From Gilliamella sp. wkB108 (GTDB taxonomy: Bacteria > Pseudomonadota > Gammaproteobacteria > Enterobacterales > Orbaceae), in contig NZ_LZGM01000107.1 of NCBI RefSeq assembly GCF_001690195.1, positions 1 to 43,240 of the forward strand: a stretch of DNA of 43,240 bases, written 5' to 3'. Made by a program: the position numbers and the translations under genes. The notes below the pieces were generated by a model, which did no database searches, was not told where the DNA came from, and saw nothing but the letters and a program-made list of their open reading frames with translations. Positions 16,581 through 26,491 of the stretch are shown piece after piece (position 1 is the first letter of the stretch; the number at the start of each line of letters is the position of its first letter).

Positions 16581-19226
16581 ATGAATATTGAATACTCCTC
16601 TATGCGAAGCAACGTCAATATGTTGGGGACTTTACTTGGTGATGCAATCAAACGTGCCACAGGTAATGAAACATTTGAATTAGTTGAACAAGTCAGGCAA
16701 TTGTCTAAATCAGCACAACAAGGCAATAAAGCAGCTCATAATGAGTTATTAAAATTGATAGAAAACCTCAATGATGATGACTTATTACATGTTGCTCGTG
16801 CATTTAATCAGTTTTTAAATTTAGTTAATACCGCAGCAGAATATTATGGCATTTCACCACATGGTGAGGCATCAAATAGTCCTAAAAAAATGAAGGAACT
16901 GTTTAGTACCCTAAAAAATCTTAATTTTTCCAAAGAGACTATCTATCAGGCGATTCAAGATTTATCGATTGAACTAGTTTTAACTGCTCATCCAACCGAA
17001 ATCAATCGTAGAACGATGATTAATACTTATACAGCGATTAATAATTGCTTGTCCCAACTCGACCATAATGACCTTGCTGATTATGAAATTGATCGCATTA
17101 TGCGTCGATTGAGGCAACTTGTTTGCCAAGCATGGTATACCGATGAAATTCGTAAAAAACGCCCGACACCACTTGATGAAGCCAAATGGGGCTTTTCTGT
17201 GATAGAAGATAGTTTATGGGAAGGTGTACCGCTATTTTTACGGGAATTTAACGATCAGTTAGTTGATGCTTTTGATGAACAGTTACCGGTTGAACATGTT
17301 CCTGTCAAATTTACCTCTTGGATGGGAGGAGATCGCGACGGTAATCCTAATGTGACAGCAAAAGTGACCGGAAAGGTTATGCTACAAGCAAGGCTGAAAG
17401 CTATTGAACTATTTCTAGCCGATATTCAAATATTGGTTCGAGAGCTTTCGATGACTGAATGTAGTCAATCAGTACTTGATCTGTTAGATGATCAGAATAA
17501 ATCAGCTTCAGAGCCTTATCGTGCTGTGATGAAACAACTGCGTTCTCGGCTAGTAAAAACCCATAGTTATATTGTCTCTTTGCTTAACAATGAACAAGTG
17601 TTGCCTCCTGCTGATATTTTGGTCAGAAATGAACAATTATGGGTTCCGCTTTATACCTGTTATGAATCACTCATTGATAATGGTATGTCAACTATTGCCC
17701 ATGGCCCTTTGCTAGATACATTACGTCGAATAAAAAGCTTTGGGTTACAACTGGTGCGCTTAGATATCCGTCAGGATAGTTCTGTTCATACCGAAGCACT
17801 TGATGCATTAACCAAAGAGCTGAATTTAGGTAGTTATGCAGAATGGTCAGAAGAAAAGAAACAAGCGTTTTTATTAAGCGAACTGCAATCTAATCGCCCT
17901 TTGTTACCTTATAATTGGCAACCTGACGAAATGGTTAAAGAGGTTTTTGATACTTGCAGAGTAATAAATAAAGCAGGAGAAGAATCTATTGCCTCCTACG
18001 TTATTTCCATGGCTAAAGCCCCTTCTGATATTTTAGCTGTCTATTTGTTATTGAAAATAGTCGATTGTCATAAGCATATACCTGTTGCTCCACTTTTTGA
18101 AACACTTGAAGATTTAAATAATGCCAAAAGTGTTATGCAAAAACTGTTAGATATTCCTTGGTATAGAGAGAAGATCCAAGGTAAACAAATGGTAATGATT
18201 GGTTACTCTGATTCCGCGAAAGATGCAGGAACCCTTGCTGCATCTTGGGCGCAATACCGTTCTCAAGAACAATTGGTAAACTTATTTGAAAAATATGACA
18301 TTAATCTTGTGTTATTTCATGGTCGTGGTGGTTCAATTGGCCGTGGTGGTGCGCCAGCTCATGCTGCACTGCTATCACAACCACCCGGCTCATTAAAAGG
18401 TGGGCTTCGTGTCACGGAACAAGGCGAAATGATCCGTTTCAAACTTGGTTTGCCAGAAGTTGCACTCAGTAGTTTAATGCTTTACGCATCAGCAATTTTA
18501 CAGGCTAACTTATTACCACCACCAGAGCCTAAACAAGCATGGCGCGATATTATGGATGAGATGTCAGATGTTTCATGCCGTTGTTATCGTAGTTATGTAC
18601 GTGAACGAGATGAATTTGTAGATTATTTTAGATCGGTGACACCTGAAGCAGAATTAGGACGATTACCTCTCGGCTCCAGACCACAAAAAAGACGAACCGG
18701 TGGCGGTATTGAAAGCTTACGTGCGATCCCTTGGATTTTTGCTTGGACACAAAATCGATTAATGGTTCCATCTTGGCTTGGTGCGGGTACCGCTCTTAAA
18801 TTAGTGATTGAAAAAGGTAAAAAGGAATTACTTCAAGAGATGTATCATAAATGGCCATTTTTTAATGCTCGCTTAGGCATGCTGGAAATGGTCTATGCAA
18901 AAGCCGCCCCAAATATCCATGAGTATTATGAACAACGATTGGTTGATCCGGCTATGTGGCCTTTAGGTGAAGAACTCCGTAATTTATTGACCGAAGATAT
19001 TAATACCGTGTTAACCATTACCGATGATATTAGTTTAATGGCTGATTTACCTTGGATTGCTGAATCATTTGCTTTACGTAATATCTATATTGAACCACTG
19101 AATTTACTACAAGCAGAATTATTAAATCGCTCACGCCAACGTAATAATGATGAAAATAACACCGTAGAACAGGGATTGATGATCACAATATCAGGAATTG
19201 CCGCAGGTATGCGAAATTCAGGATAA
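16581..19226 (+). CDS. ppc: phosphoenolpyruvate carboxylase
   Basis: 881 residues (E. coli 883), cytoplasmic, converts PEP and bicarbonate to oxaloacetate and phosphate. The start [20 protein letters not shown] matches the family and has an AGAGA ribosome-binding site. Catalytic signatures: [13 protein letters not shown] with the active His near residue 138, [25 protein letters not shown], and the mobile loop [14 protein letters not shown]; the C-terminus ends MRNSG. In this window it would supply oxaloacetate for the citrate synthase at 33.4 kb. Monocistronic: a bidirectional terminator follows. Confidence 0.98.
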   Translation: MNIEYSSMRSNVNMLGTLLGDAIKRATGNETFELVEQVRQLSKSAQQGNKAAHNELLKLIENLNDDDLLHVARAFNQFLNLVNTAAEYYGISPHGEASNSPKKMKELFSTLKNLNFSKETIYQAIQDLSIELVLTAHPTEINRRTMINTYTAINNCLSQLDHNDLADYEIDRIMRRLRQLVCQAWYTDEIRKKRPTPLDEAKWGFSVIEDSLWEGVPLFLREFNDQLVDAFDEQLPVEHVPVKFTSWMGGDRDGNPNVTAKVTGKVMLQARLKAIELFLADIQILVRELSMTECSQSVLDLLDDQNKSASEPYRAVMKQLRSRLVKTHSYIVSLLNNEQVLPPADILVRNEQLWVPLYTCYESLIDNGMSTIAHGPLLDTLRRIKSFGLQLVRLDIRQDSSVHTEALDALTKELNLGSYAEWSEEKKQAFLLSELQSNRPLLPYNWQPDEMVKEVFDTCRVINKAGEESIASYVISMAKAPSDILAVYLLLKIVDCHKHIPVAPLFETLEDLNNAKSVMQKLLDIPWYREKIQGKQMVMIGYSDSAKDAGTLAASWAQYRSQEQLVNLFEKYDINLVLFHGRGGSIGRGGAPAHAALLSQPPGSLKGGLRVTEQGEMIRFKLGLPEVALSSLMLYASAILQANLLPPPEPKQAWRDIMDEMSDVSCRCYRSYVRERDEFVDYFRSVTPEAELGRLPLGSRPQKRRTGGGIESLRAIPWIFAWTQNRLMVPSWLGAGTALKLVIEKGKKELLQEMYHKWPFFNARLGMLEMVYAKAAPNIHEYYEQRLVDPAMWPLGEELRNLLTEDINTVLTITDDISLMADLPWIAESFALRNIYIEPLNLLQAELLNRSRQRNNDENNTVEQGLMITISGIAAGMRNSG

Positions 19227-19248
19227 GTGAGTAAGGTAAGGGTAAAAA

Positions 19249-19275
19249 TAAAAAAGGGCAAATGCCCTTTTTTAT
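19249..19275. terminator. bidirectional Rho-independent terminator ppc / Sel1 gene
   Basis: AAAAAAGGGC, a 4-nt loop AAAT, then GCCCTTTTTT: a strong stem with a T run on both strands. It serves the convergent ppc and Sel1-repeat genes and overlaps the stop codon of the latter. Confidence 0.9.
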
Positions 19276-20333
19276 TTAGATTTTAATAATTCATTTAAAT
19301 ACTCTTTGGCATCTTCATCGCCTTGTTCACTTGCTTTAGTAAACCAATAAATTGCGCGATTTATATTTTTTTCGACGCCTTCACCTTCAAAATATTTCAC
19401 ACCCAAATTATACTGCGCATCAACACTTCCTTGTTCTGCCGCTTTTAGATACCATTGAGCCGCTGTTTTAGTATTTTTAGGTACGCCACCACCTACATCA
19501 TACAGAACGCCGATATTAAATTGAGCATCAACATTACCTGCTTCGGCAGCTTTGGTAAACCATTGGGCAGCCTTGACATTATCCTGTTTAGTTCCTGTGC
19601 CTGTTGCGTACATAATACCTAAATTATACATAGATAGCACATAACCTTGTTCAGCTGATTGGGTATAAAAATAGTGAGCAGCAACATAATCTTTTGTCAG
19701 ACCATCACCTTGTTCAGACATTAACCCTAAATAATATTGTGCTTCCGGATTATTCTTTTTAGCAGCTTTGCTAAACCAATCAGCAGCCGTCATACGATCT
19801 TGTTTAACGCCATCACCAAAATAATACATGATACCTAGACTGAGATAACCGTCGAGAACACCTAAATCACCAGCCCTAGTAAAGTAATTAACAGCAATTA
19901 ATGGATTTTTTTGGGTTCCTTCGCCATTTTTATACATTAATGCCACATTATAGAGTGCTAATGGGTAATCCTGATCCGCAGCCAATTTAAAATATCTGAA
20001 GGCTTCTAATATGTCTGGTGTTGTCCCTAATCCATTTTGATACATATAAGCTAAATTATTTTGTGCTTTAGCTAAACCTTGTTCAGCCGCTTTTCTGTAC
20101 CAAAATATGGCTCTTATATCACTAACTTCAACACCCAACCCTTGTTTATATATACTACCTAATGAGTATTGAGCATTCGCATCACCTTTTTCAGCAGAGA
20201 TACGTAATGAAGGGATCAATGAGCTTGGATCTTTAACTTCCAATTCTGCATCTGATTGTGTCTTAGTTTCGCTAGCGACTACAGCCCAAGAAATAGTTAG
20301 CAAGAAAACCAATAGAATTTGAATTCTTTTCAT
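19272..20333 (-). CDS. exported Sel1-like repeat (tetratricopeptide-type) protein
   Basis: 353 residues: a signal peptide (MKRIQILLVFLLTISWAVVAS) followed by eight full Sel1-like repeats of 36 residues from about residue 48 and a partial ninth. Each repeat follows A..G...AQY.LG.MY..G.G...D...A..WF.KAA, with typical variants such as AEQG and TKQD. Such proteins are solenoid adaptors that bind other proteins in the periplasm or outer membrane; the partner cannot be told here. Stands alone, convergent with ppc and sharing its terminator. Function beyond the fold is unknown. Confidence 0.85.
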   Translation of the reverse strand: MKRIQILLVFLLTISWAVVASETKTQSDAELEVKDPSSLIPSLRISAEKGDANAQYSLGSIYKQGLGVEVSDIRAIFWYRKAAEQGLAKAQNNLAYMYQNGLGTTPDILEAFRYFKLAADQDYPLALYNVALMYKNGEGTQKNPLIAVNYFTRAGDLGVLDGYLSLGIMYYFGDGVKQDRMTAADWFSKAAKKNNPEAQYYLGLMSEQGDGLTKDYVAAHYFYTQSAEQGYVLSMYNLGIMYATGTGTKQDNVKAAQWFTKAAEAGNVDAQFNIGVLYDVGGGVPKNTKTAAQWYLKAAEQGSVDAQYNLGVKYFEGEGVEKNINRAIYWFTKASEQGDEDAKEYLNELLKSK

Positions 20334-20763
20334 ATTTTTTTATTTACCATTACATTGGCATTAATTATACATAAATGAGCCAAAACGGAATAGTTTTTGT
20401 TTGTAAAGCTCAGGTTTGTTTAATTGTGTAATAAGACTCAAATATAAATATTATTTTTGAAATAAAATAACTATTTCAAATAATTATAACCAATAATAAT
20501 TATTATTTAACAACAATAATTAACAAATTTTCATAACGTTTTAGATCTAATCGTTATAAATCAATACTTAGTTAGTGTAGCGTAAAGATCACTATGAAAA
20601 AAGATTAAAATGATTAAGTTGAAAAATTTATCAGTTTTAAACTAAATCATTGTAAAGTCATTAAATATCAATATAGTTAAGATATTTTTTATATATTATT
20701 CTAGTTAATCAAACTTTGATATAGTGATAAGCAGCTTATTATATAGATTTTATTACTAAATGA
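20334..20763. other. AT-rich intergenic region, Sel1 gene / ubiD
   Basis: 430 bp with no gene supported on either strand. It must contain the Sel1-gene promoter and the 3' end of the ubiD transcript (both on the minus strand). Many short A/T runs; no hairpin with a T tract stood out. Confidence 0.4.
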
Positions 20764-22227
20764 CTATAAACCCAATTTATCCCAAATTTCATCCACTCTG
20801 GCTATAATTTTAGGATCTTTTTTGATGATTTTACCCCACTCCCGTGTTGTTTCTCCAGACCATTTATTGGTCGCATCTAAGCCCATTTTTGATCCGAGTC
20901 CAGAAACAGGTGAAGCAAAATCCAAATAGTCAATTGGCGTGTTATCAATAAATGTTGTATCACGATGTGGATCCATACGAGTTGAAATAGCCCACATTAC
21001 ATCTTTCCAATCACGCGCATTAATATCATCATCACATACAATGACAAATTTTGTATACATAAATTGTCGTAAATAAGACCAAACCCCCATCATCACTCGT
21101 TTAGCATGACCGGGATATTGCTTTTTAATAGTTACAATCGCGATACGATAAGAGCAACCTTCTGGTGGTAGATAAAAATCGACAATTTCGGGAAACTGTT
21201 TTTGTAAAATCGGTATAAAAACCTCATTTAATGCTAATCCCATAACCGCAGGTTCATCGGGTGGACGACCGGTATAGGTCGAATGATAAATGGCATCTTT
21301 GCGACGCGTTAAATGCGTAACGGTAAATACAGCAAACTGTTCAACTTCATTATAATAACCAGTATGGTCACCATAAGGACCTTCGGTGGCAATTTCACTC
21401 GGATCAATATAACCTTCAAGAATAATCTCCGCCGTTGCTGGCACATCTAAATCATTTGATAACGCTTTAACAACCTCTGTCCGCTCACCACGTAATAATC
21501 CAGCAAAAGCATATTCAGATAACGTATCTGGTACTGGTGTAACCGCTGCTAAAATGGTAGCCGGATCAGCACCAATAGCAACTGCAACAGGGAACTTTTC
21601 ATTAGGATGAACTTGTTGCCACTCGGCAAAATCAATCGCTCCTCCACGGTGGGATAACCAACGCATAATTAACTTATTTTTGCCGAGTAATTGTAAGCGA
21701 TAAATACCTATATTTTGCCGATCTTTATAAGGTCCTTTGGTGATCGTCAATCCCCATGAAAGCAATGGTGCAATATCTTCAGGCCAACAATGCATAATCG
21801 GTAATTGTGTTAAATCAACTTGCTCATCTTGAAAAACTAGCTCTTGGCAAGGAGCAGATGAACGGTGTTTAACTGGCATATTCAGTACTTGTTTATATTT
21901 TGGTAATACATTAAAAAACTGCCTAATCCCTTTCGGTGGCTCAGGTTCACGCAAAAAAGCTAATAGCTCACCCACTTCACGTAGTGCCGATGTATCGTCT
22001 TTCCCCATACCCATCGCTACGCGCTTAGCACTACCAAATAGATTACATAACACAGGCATATCATAACCGATTGGATTTTCAAATAATAAAGCTGGTCCCC
22101 CACTTCGTAAAACCCTATCTGCAATTTCAGTCATTTCAAGATAAGGATTAACAGGATAGGTGATTTTTTTTAATTCACCTTGCTGCTCAAGGTGATCTAA
22201 AAAATCACGAAAATTAGAAAATTTCAT
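20764..22227 (-). CDS. ubiD: 4-hydroxy-3-polyprenylbenzoate decarboxylase
   Basis: 487 residues from ATG 22227; a TTG one codon earlier is possible, but the GGAG site is placed 9 nt before the ATG. Prenylated-FMN-dependent decarboxylase of ubiquinone synthesis. Conserved blocks: [45 protein letters not shown] (with the catalytic Glu region), [31 protein letters not shown] and [15 protein letters not shown]. Slightly shorter than E. coli (497). It stands alone between AT-rich gaps; ubiX is not nearby. The gene implies a ubiquinone-using respiratory chain, relevant to the odd nuo cluster. Confidence 0.97.
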   Translation of the reverse strand: MKFSNFRDFLDHLEQQGELKKITYPVNPYLEMTEIADRVLRSGGPALLFENPIGYDMPVLCNLFGSAKRVAMGMGKDDTSALREVGELLAFLREPEPPKGIRQFFNVLPKYKQVLNMPVKHRSSAPCQELVFQDEQVDLTQLPIMHCWPEDIAPLLSWGLTITKGPYKDRQNIGIYRLQLLGKNKLIMRWLSHRGGAIDFAEWQQVHPNEKFPVAVAIGADPATILAAVTPVPDTLSEYAFAGLLRGERTEVVKALSNDLDVPATAEIILEGYIDPSEIATEGPYGDHTGYYNEVEQFAVFTVTHLTRRKDAIYHSTYTGRPPDEPAVMGLALNEVFIPILQKQFPEIVDFYLPPEGCSYRIAIVTIKKQYPGHAKRVMMGVWSYLRQFMYTKFVIVCDDDINARDWKDVMWAISTRMDPHRDTTFIDNTPIDYLDFASPVSGLGSKMGLDATNKWSGETTREWGKIIKKDPKIIARVDEIWDKLGL

Positions 22228-22312
22228 CAACTATTACTCCATTACCTTGTTATATCACCTAAAACGTTAAAAGTAGTTTAAGAAATGATAAGATTAAATC
22301 TATTACCTATAA

Positions 22313-22729
22313 TTAATCCGCATCAAAGTTTTCACTATAAACTGGTACTTGTTTATTCTGATTACACTCAATAATTTTTGGCAATAAGTTATGATACTGT
22401 TTCTGATCGATTTCGCTTATTTTATTCTGATCGACTTGATAGAAAAGAAATTGTTCTGGTTGATTATTTAACTTAAAAGAAGCTATCCAGTAATTTCTAT
22501 CATCAGCATTTTCATTGGTAAAAATTTTAATGACACTATTTTCTCGTTTTTCTTGTTGATCGTGTAATTGATGAGAGATTAGTTTTTCAACTATCTCCAT
22601 ATCATTCTCATTAAAAAAAATGTAACTACTCTGATTGGATTGGCATTTTTTTATATTTACATCAGCATAACTGCTAGGAATAAAGCACAATAAGCTTGAT
22701 AGAACAATAGCACATTGACTCAATTTCAT
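22313..22729 (-). CDS. small exported protein of unknown function
   Basis: 138 residues with a signal peptide (MKLSQCAIVLSSLLCFIPSSYA). A strong AGGAGG ribosome-binding site precedes the ATG, and the gene starts 10 bp after nudB, so it is probably the third gene of an aspS-nudB operon. The mature protein has two Cys (KKCQSNQ near the N-terminus, IIECNQN near the C-terminus) that may pair in the periplasm. No family recognised. In E. coli this operon position is held by the unrelated yebC and ruvC genes, so this is a lineage-specific insertion or replacement. Confidence 0.75.
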   Translation of the reverse strand: MKLSQCAIVLSSLLCFIPSSYADVNIKKCQSNQSSYIFFNENDMEIVEKLISHQLHDQQEKRENSVIKIFTNENADDRNYWIASFKLNNQPEQFLFYQVDQNKISEIDQKQYHNLLPKIIECNQNKQVPVYSENFDAD

Positions 22730-22739
22730 TTTCTGCCTC

Positions 22740-23192
22740 CTAATTAATTTTAATTAAATGGTCAATTTTACTGATTGCCTCTCCATTGTTAGGCGATAAG
22801 GTAAGATTGACCGCATCACTGAAACTTAACCATTGATACGCTAAATGTTCGGTAAGTACAGGTGTTATTTCATTTAAAAGTGGTAAATAAAACCAATGTT
22901 CTTTATTTATTTTAACATCGGGAGCATAACGGTGTTGAAACTGCGGAAAAATCTCGAATTCAACCGTATGCTGTGTATCAATCAAAGTTAGACCTTGATT
23001 GATAATATCTATACCCGTTTCTTCAAAGACTTCACGAATCGCGGTTTGATTGGGCAATTCGTTATCTTCCATACTACCTGTTACCGATTGCCAAAAACAA
23101 GGATCATCAATGCGTTGCAACATTAAACAACGCATTGTTGTGAGGCAATAGATCACCACTAATACAGATTCTGGTCTTTTATATCTTTGCAT
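22740..23192 (-). CDS. nudB: dihydroneopterin triphosphate diphosphatase (Nudix)
   Basis: 150 residues, the same size as E. coli NudB. The Nudix box G-x5-E-x7-REVFEETGI is complete, starting at GSMEDNE near residue 40, so it is a Mg-dependent pyrophosphohydrolase. N-terminus KRPESVLVVIYC and the position immediately downstream of aspS (10 bp) match the enterobacterial folate gene nudB, which removes pyrophosphate from dihydroneopterin triphosphate in folate synthesis. Substrate assignment rests on synteny and length; the Nudix fold is certain. Confidence 0.92.
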   Translation of the reverse strand: MQRYKRPESVLVVIYCLTTMRCLMLQRIDDPCFWQSVTGSMEDNELPNQTAIREVFEETGIDIINQGLTLIDTQHTVEFEIFPQFQHRYAPDVKINKEHWFYLPLLNEITPVLTEHLAYQWLSFSDAVNLTLSPNNGEAISKIDHLIKIN

Positions 23193-23202
23193 TAAACAGC
23201 CG

Positions 23203-24960
23203 TTAATTTTTACTCACTTCAATGCCGAGTTCAGTTAAAGCAACTGGATTTGCTGGACTTGGAGCGTCAGTTAATAAACAGGTGGCAGCTGTCGTTTTAG
23301 GGAATGCAATCACATCTCGAATATTATCTGTTCCTGTTAGCAACATCGTTAATCTATCTAAACCAAAAGCAAGTCCGGCATGTGGTGGAGTTCCATATTT
23401 TAGCGCATCAAGTAAAAAACCAAATTTTTCACGCTGATCATGCTCGTTAATACCTAAAATTGAAAAGACAGCTTGTTGCATTTCAGATCGATGAATACGT
23501 ACTGATCCACCTCCAACTTCATAACCATTGATAACCATGTCATAAGCATTAGCAACCGCATTTTCAGGATTTTTAATAAGCTCATCAGGTGTAAAATCTT
23601 TCGGAGAAGTGAAAGGATGATGCATAGCACTAAGCCCCTCTTCTGTTTTTTCAAACATTGGAAAGTCAATGACCCAAAGTACCGCCCATTTATTTTCATC
23701 TGTTAAGCCTAAATCTTTACCGACTCTCAGACGTAACGCACCTAATGCGTCACTGACCACTTTATAACTATCAGCACCAAATAGTAAAATATCACCGTCT
23801 TTAGCATTAGCCCGATTAAGAAGTGCTTCCATTTGCGATTCACTGAAGAATTTGGCAACTGGACTTTGTACACCTTCAAGCCCTTTACTTCGTTCGTTAA
23901 CTTTAATCCAAGCCATGCCTTTAGCACCATAAACCGAAATAAATTGCGTATACTCATCAAGTTGTTTACGGGTTAATTGAGCACCATTAGGTACACAAAG
24001 TAAGGCTACACGACCATTTACATCATTGGCTGGTGTTGAAAATACTTTAAAATCAACCTCTTTGACCAAATCAGCAACATCGATAATCTCTAAAGGATTG
24101 CGTAAATCAGGCTTATCGCTACCAAAACGGCGCATTGCCTCAGCAAAGGTCATGATAGGAAATGTTCCTAAATCAACGTTTTTCACATGCAACCAAAGTT
24201 CACGAATCATTTGCTCCATCACTTGGCGTACTTGTTCTGCGGTCATAAACGAGGTTTCAACATCAATTTGGGTAAATTCAGGTTGACGATCTGCTCTTAA
24301 ATCCTCATCACGGAAACATTTCACAATTTGATAATAACGATCAAAGCCTGACATCATCAGTAATTGTTTAAATAACTGTGGTGATTGCGGCAGTGCATAA
24401 AATTCACCTTTATGAATTCGGCTTGGTACTAAATAGTCTCTTGCTCCTTCCGGAGTCGCTTTGGTTAACATTGGTGTTTCAATATCTAAAAAGCCATGCT
24501 CATTCATGAACGAACGTACAAATGCCGTCACTTTAGCGCGAGTTTTAAAAATTGCCGTCATTTCGGGACGACGTAAGTCAATATAACGATATTTTAAACG
24601 CTGCTCTTCGCTATTGTTTTGGTTAAAATCTAAAGGCAGAACATCGCTACGATTAAAAATCGTGAGTTCAGTTGCAAGAATTTCAACTTCACCTGTTGCC
24701 ATATCCTTGTTGATTTGTCCTTCCGGTCTTGCTCTTACCTTACCTTTAATTTGGATACAAAATTCATTTCGTAGTTCACCAGCTAGTTGATATGCTTGTT
24801 GGTAATCTGGATCAAAAAAGACTTGTACAATACCTTCACGATCGCGCATATCAATAAAAATCATACCGCCTAAATCCCGGCGTTTATTGACCCAACCGCA
24901 TAATGTTACTTCTTGATTAATATGAGAAGCCTTTAACTGTCCACAATAAATCGAACGCAT
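23203..24960 (-). CDS. aspS: aspartyl-tRNA synthetase
   Basis: 585 residues from ATG 24960 (E. coli 590). A longer reading from 25014 is possible, but the AGGA site lies 7 nt before 24960 and the family begins MRSIYCGQL. Class II synthetase: OB-fold anticodon domain (residues about 1-110, [20 protein letters not shown]), then the catalytic domain with motif 2 [14 protein letters not shown], the bacterial GAD insertion, and motif 3 [15 protein letters not shown] near the end. Charges tRNA-Asp in the cytoplasm. First gene of an operon with nudB and a small exported protein. Confidence 0.98.
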   Translation of the reverse strand: MRSIYCGQLKASHINQEVTLCGWVNKRRDLGGMIFIDMRDREGIVQVFFDPDYQQAYQLAGELRNEFCIQIKGKVRARPEGQINKDMATGEVEILATELTIFNRSDVLPLDFNQNNSEEQRLKYRYIDLRRPEMTAIFKTRAKVTAFVRSFMNEHGFLDIETPMLTKATPEGARDYLVPSRIHKGEFYALPQSPQLFKQLLMMSGFDRYYQIVKCFRDEDLRADRQPEFTQIDVETSFMTAEQVRQVMEQMIRELWLHVKNVDLGTFPIMTFAEAMRRFGSDKPDLRNPLEIIDVADLVKEVDFKVFSTPANDVNGRVALLCVPNGAQLTRKQLDEYTQFISVYGAKGMAWIKVNERSKGLEGVQSPVAKFFSESQMEALLNRANAKDGDILLFGADSYKVVSDALGALRLRVGKDLGLTDENKWAVLWVIDFPMFEKTEEGLSAMHHPFTSPKDFTPDELIKNPENAVANAYDMVINGYEVGGGSVRIHRSEMQQAVFSILGINEHDQREKFGFLLDALKYGTPPHAGLAFGLDRLTMLLTGTDNIRDVIAFPKTTAATCLLTDAPSPANPVALTELGIEVSKN

Positions 24961-25238
24961 AAAATATCCTGTTTGAATTTCAACCAATAAAAAATAGTAG
25001 GTATTATAAAACAAATAAAACCCTTATAAAGGCATTTATTGAGATTTATTCGCTAATTATTCGAATATTTTCATTCATAACTTCAATATTGTTATAGGTA
25101 TTATTAAAACAATTCATTAACATTGACGCTTATAATCAAGGTTATGTATAGTAATAAGCCAAAAACGATTACTGGTTATAAATCCTTTAGATACCAATAG
25201 TTTTTTTATTTTAGAATTGATGGAAGGAGTCTTTGAGC
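24961..25238. promoter_or_regulatory. divergent region aspS / DUF3100 operon
   Basis: About 280 bp, AT-rich, containing the promoters for two diverging operons. Near the right end AAGGAG (25224-25229) is the ribosome-binding site for the DUF3100 gene. No known operator recognised. Confidence 0.5.
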
Positions 25239-26021
25239 ATGGAAATTTTAAAAGACTATAGAGTGCATCTACTGGCTCTCATAGTTGTCCTTATTTGCGA
25301 ATTTATTGGTAAACAGACTATCTGGATAGTCACGCTTTACCCAATGCTGTATGCCATGATTATTGGTGGCATTATTAGCATACCGAAATTAAAAATCTTA
25401 AAAGAGAAAAATATGCATAATGCCAGTGCAATCATGATTGTGACATTAATGTTACTGATTGCTAAACTCGGTGTTGCTGTTGGTCCTAAAATAAATGAGA
25501 TTTTAAATGCCAAATTGGCGCTCGTTTTTCAAGAAGTGGGGCATTTTGCCGGAACCATTTTATTAGGTCTGCCGTTTGCGATGGTATTAGGAATGGGGCG
25601 AGAAGCTGTTGGTGCAACCTATTCTGTAGCACGTGAACCCAATATTGCTATCGTTGCGGATAAATATGGCCTTGATTCACCTGAAGGTCGTGGGGTAATG
25701 GCTATGTATGTTTGTGGCACATTATACGGTGCAATTTGGATGAGTATTTTAGCAAGTATCATAGCAAGATTGGACATTATTCACCCTTACGCTTTAGCTA
25801 TGGGGGCTGGTGTTGGTAGTGGCAGTATGATGGCGGCATCACTGGCGCCAATTAGTGATCTCTATCCTGAAATGGCGGGTGAAATTAAAGCCTATGCAAC
25901 GGCAGCTAACTTAATGTCTGGTGTTCTTGGTATTTATATCTATATTCTATTTTCACTCCCATTTGCTTCATTTATCTATAATACCCTTGCTCGTTTTCGA
26001 CGTAAAAAAACAGGAGCCTAA
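25239..26021 (+). CDS. DUF3100-family membrane protein, transporter-like
   Basis: 260 residues from ATG 25239; a TTG at 25233 is in frame, but AAGGAG lies 9 nt before the ATG and too near the TTG. Seven or so hydrophobic helices, with conserved-looking loops GMGREAVGATYSVAREPN, YGLDSPEGRGVMAMYVCGT and MGAGVGSGSMMAASLAPISD. I recognise this as the DUF3100 family, inner-membrane proteins of unproven transport function. It is followed after 2 bp by a small membrane protein and then an M20 amidohydrolase; the three probably form one unit that takes up and cleaves an amidated substrate. Substrate unknown. Confidence 0.8.
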   Translation: MEILKDYRVHLLALIVVLICEFIGKQTIWIVTLYPMLYAMIIGGIISIPKLKILKEKNMHNASAIMIVTLMLLIAKLGVAVGPKINEILNAKLALVFQEVGHFAGTILLGLPFAMVLGMGREAVGATYSVAREPNIAIVADKYGLDSPEGRGVMAMYVCGTLYGAIWMSILASIIARLDIIHPYALAMGAGVGSGSMMAASLAPISDLYPEMAGEIKAYATAANLMSGVLGIYIYILFSLPFASFIYNTLARFRRKKTGA

Positions 26022-26023
26022 TA

Positions 26024-26473
26024 ATGAAAATTTTAGAAACAATTTTTTTACTTATTTTAGTTGCAATTATTATGGCGGCTGGCAATACGGTAGGATATAA
26101 AATCGACTTTATCGTCTCACTTCAAGCGCTGGGTATTTTAGTGGTTATCTCAATTGTAGGTTTATTAATAAGTAAAGTACCAGTCTTAAAGAAATTACCG
26201 GTAATTTTATGGGTATCGGTCGTGGCAGCTTTAGTTTCATCACCTATTTTTCCCTGTAATGAAGTCATTGTTTCAGTTACCGATCAAGTTTCGTTACTTG
26301 CAGTGTGTACTCCAGTCCTTGCTTATGCAGGGCTTGCTATTGGTAAAGATTTGGTATTATTCAAAAGTATTTCGTGGCGAATCATTCCTGTTTCTTTAGC
26401 AGTATTCTCTGGCACCTTTATTTTTGCGGCATTAATTGCACAAATTACCTTACATTGGGAAGGGGTCATCTAA
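26024..26473 (+). CDS. small integral membrane protein, partner of DUF3100 protein
   Basis: 149 residues with about five hydrophobic helices and few charges (PCNEVIVSVTDQVSLLAVCTPVL in the middle, GKDLVLFKSISWR before the last helix). Starts 2 bp after the DUF3100 gene and has no signal beyond membrane segments, so it is probably a second subunit of the same transporter. I know of no characterised homolog; the call rests on tight coupling and membrane topology. Confidence 0.7.
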   Translation: MKILETIFLLILVAIIMAAGNTVGYKIDFIVSLQALGILVVISIVGLLISKVPVLKKLPVILWVSVVAALVSSPIFPCNEVIVSVTDQVSLLAVCTPVLAYAGLAIGKDLVLFKSISWRIIPVSLAVFSGTFIFAALIAQITLHWEGVI

Positions 26474-26491
26474 TTTAGATAAGGATTAATT

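Noticed and set aside
24961-25014. Longer AspRS start at 25014
   Set aside because: The extension is absent from the family and the ribosome-binding site fits the ATG at 24960.
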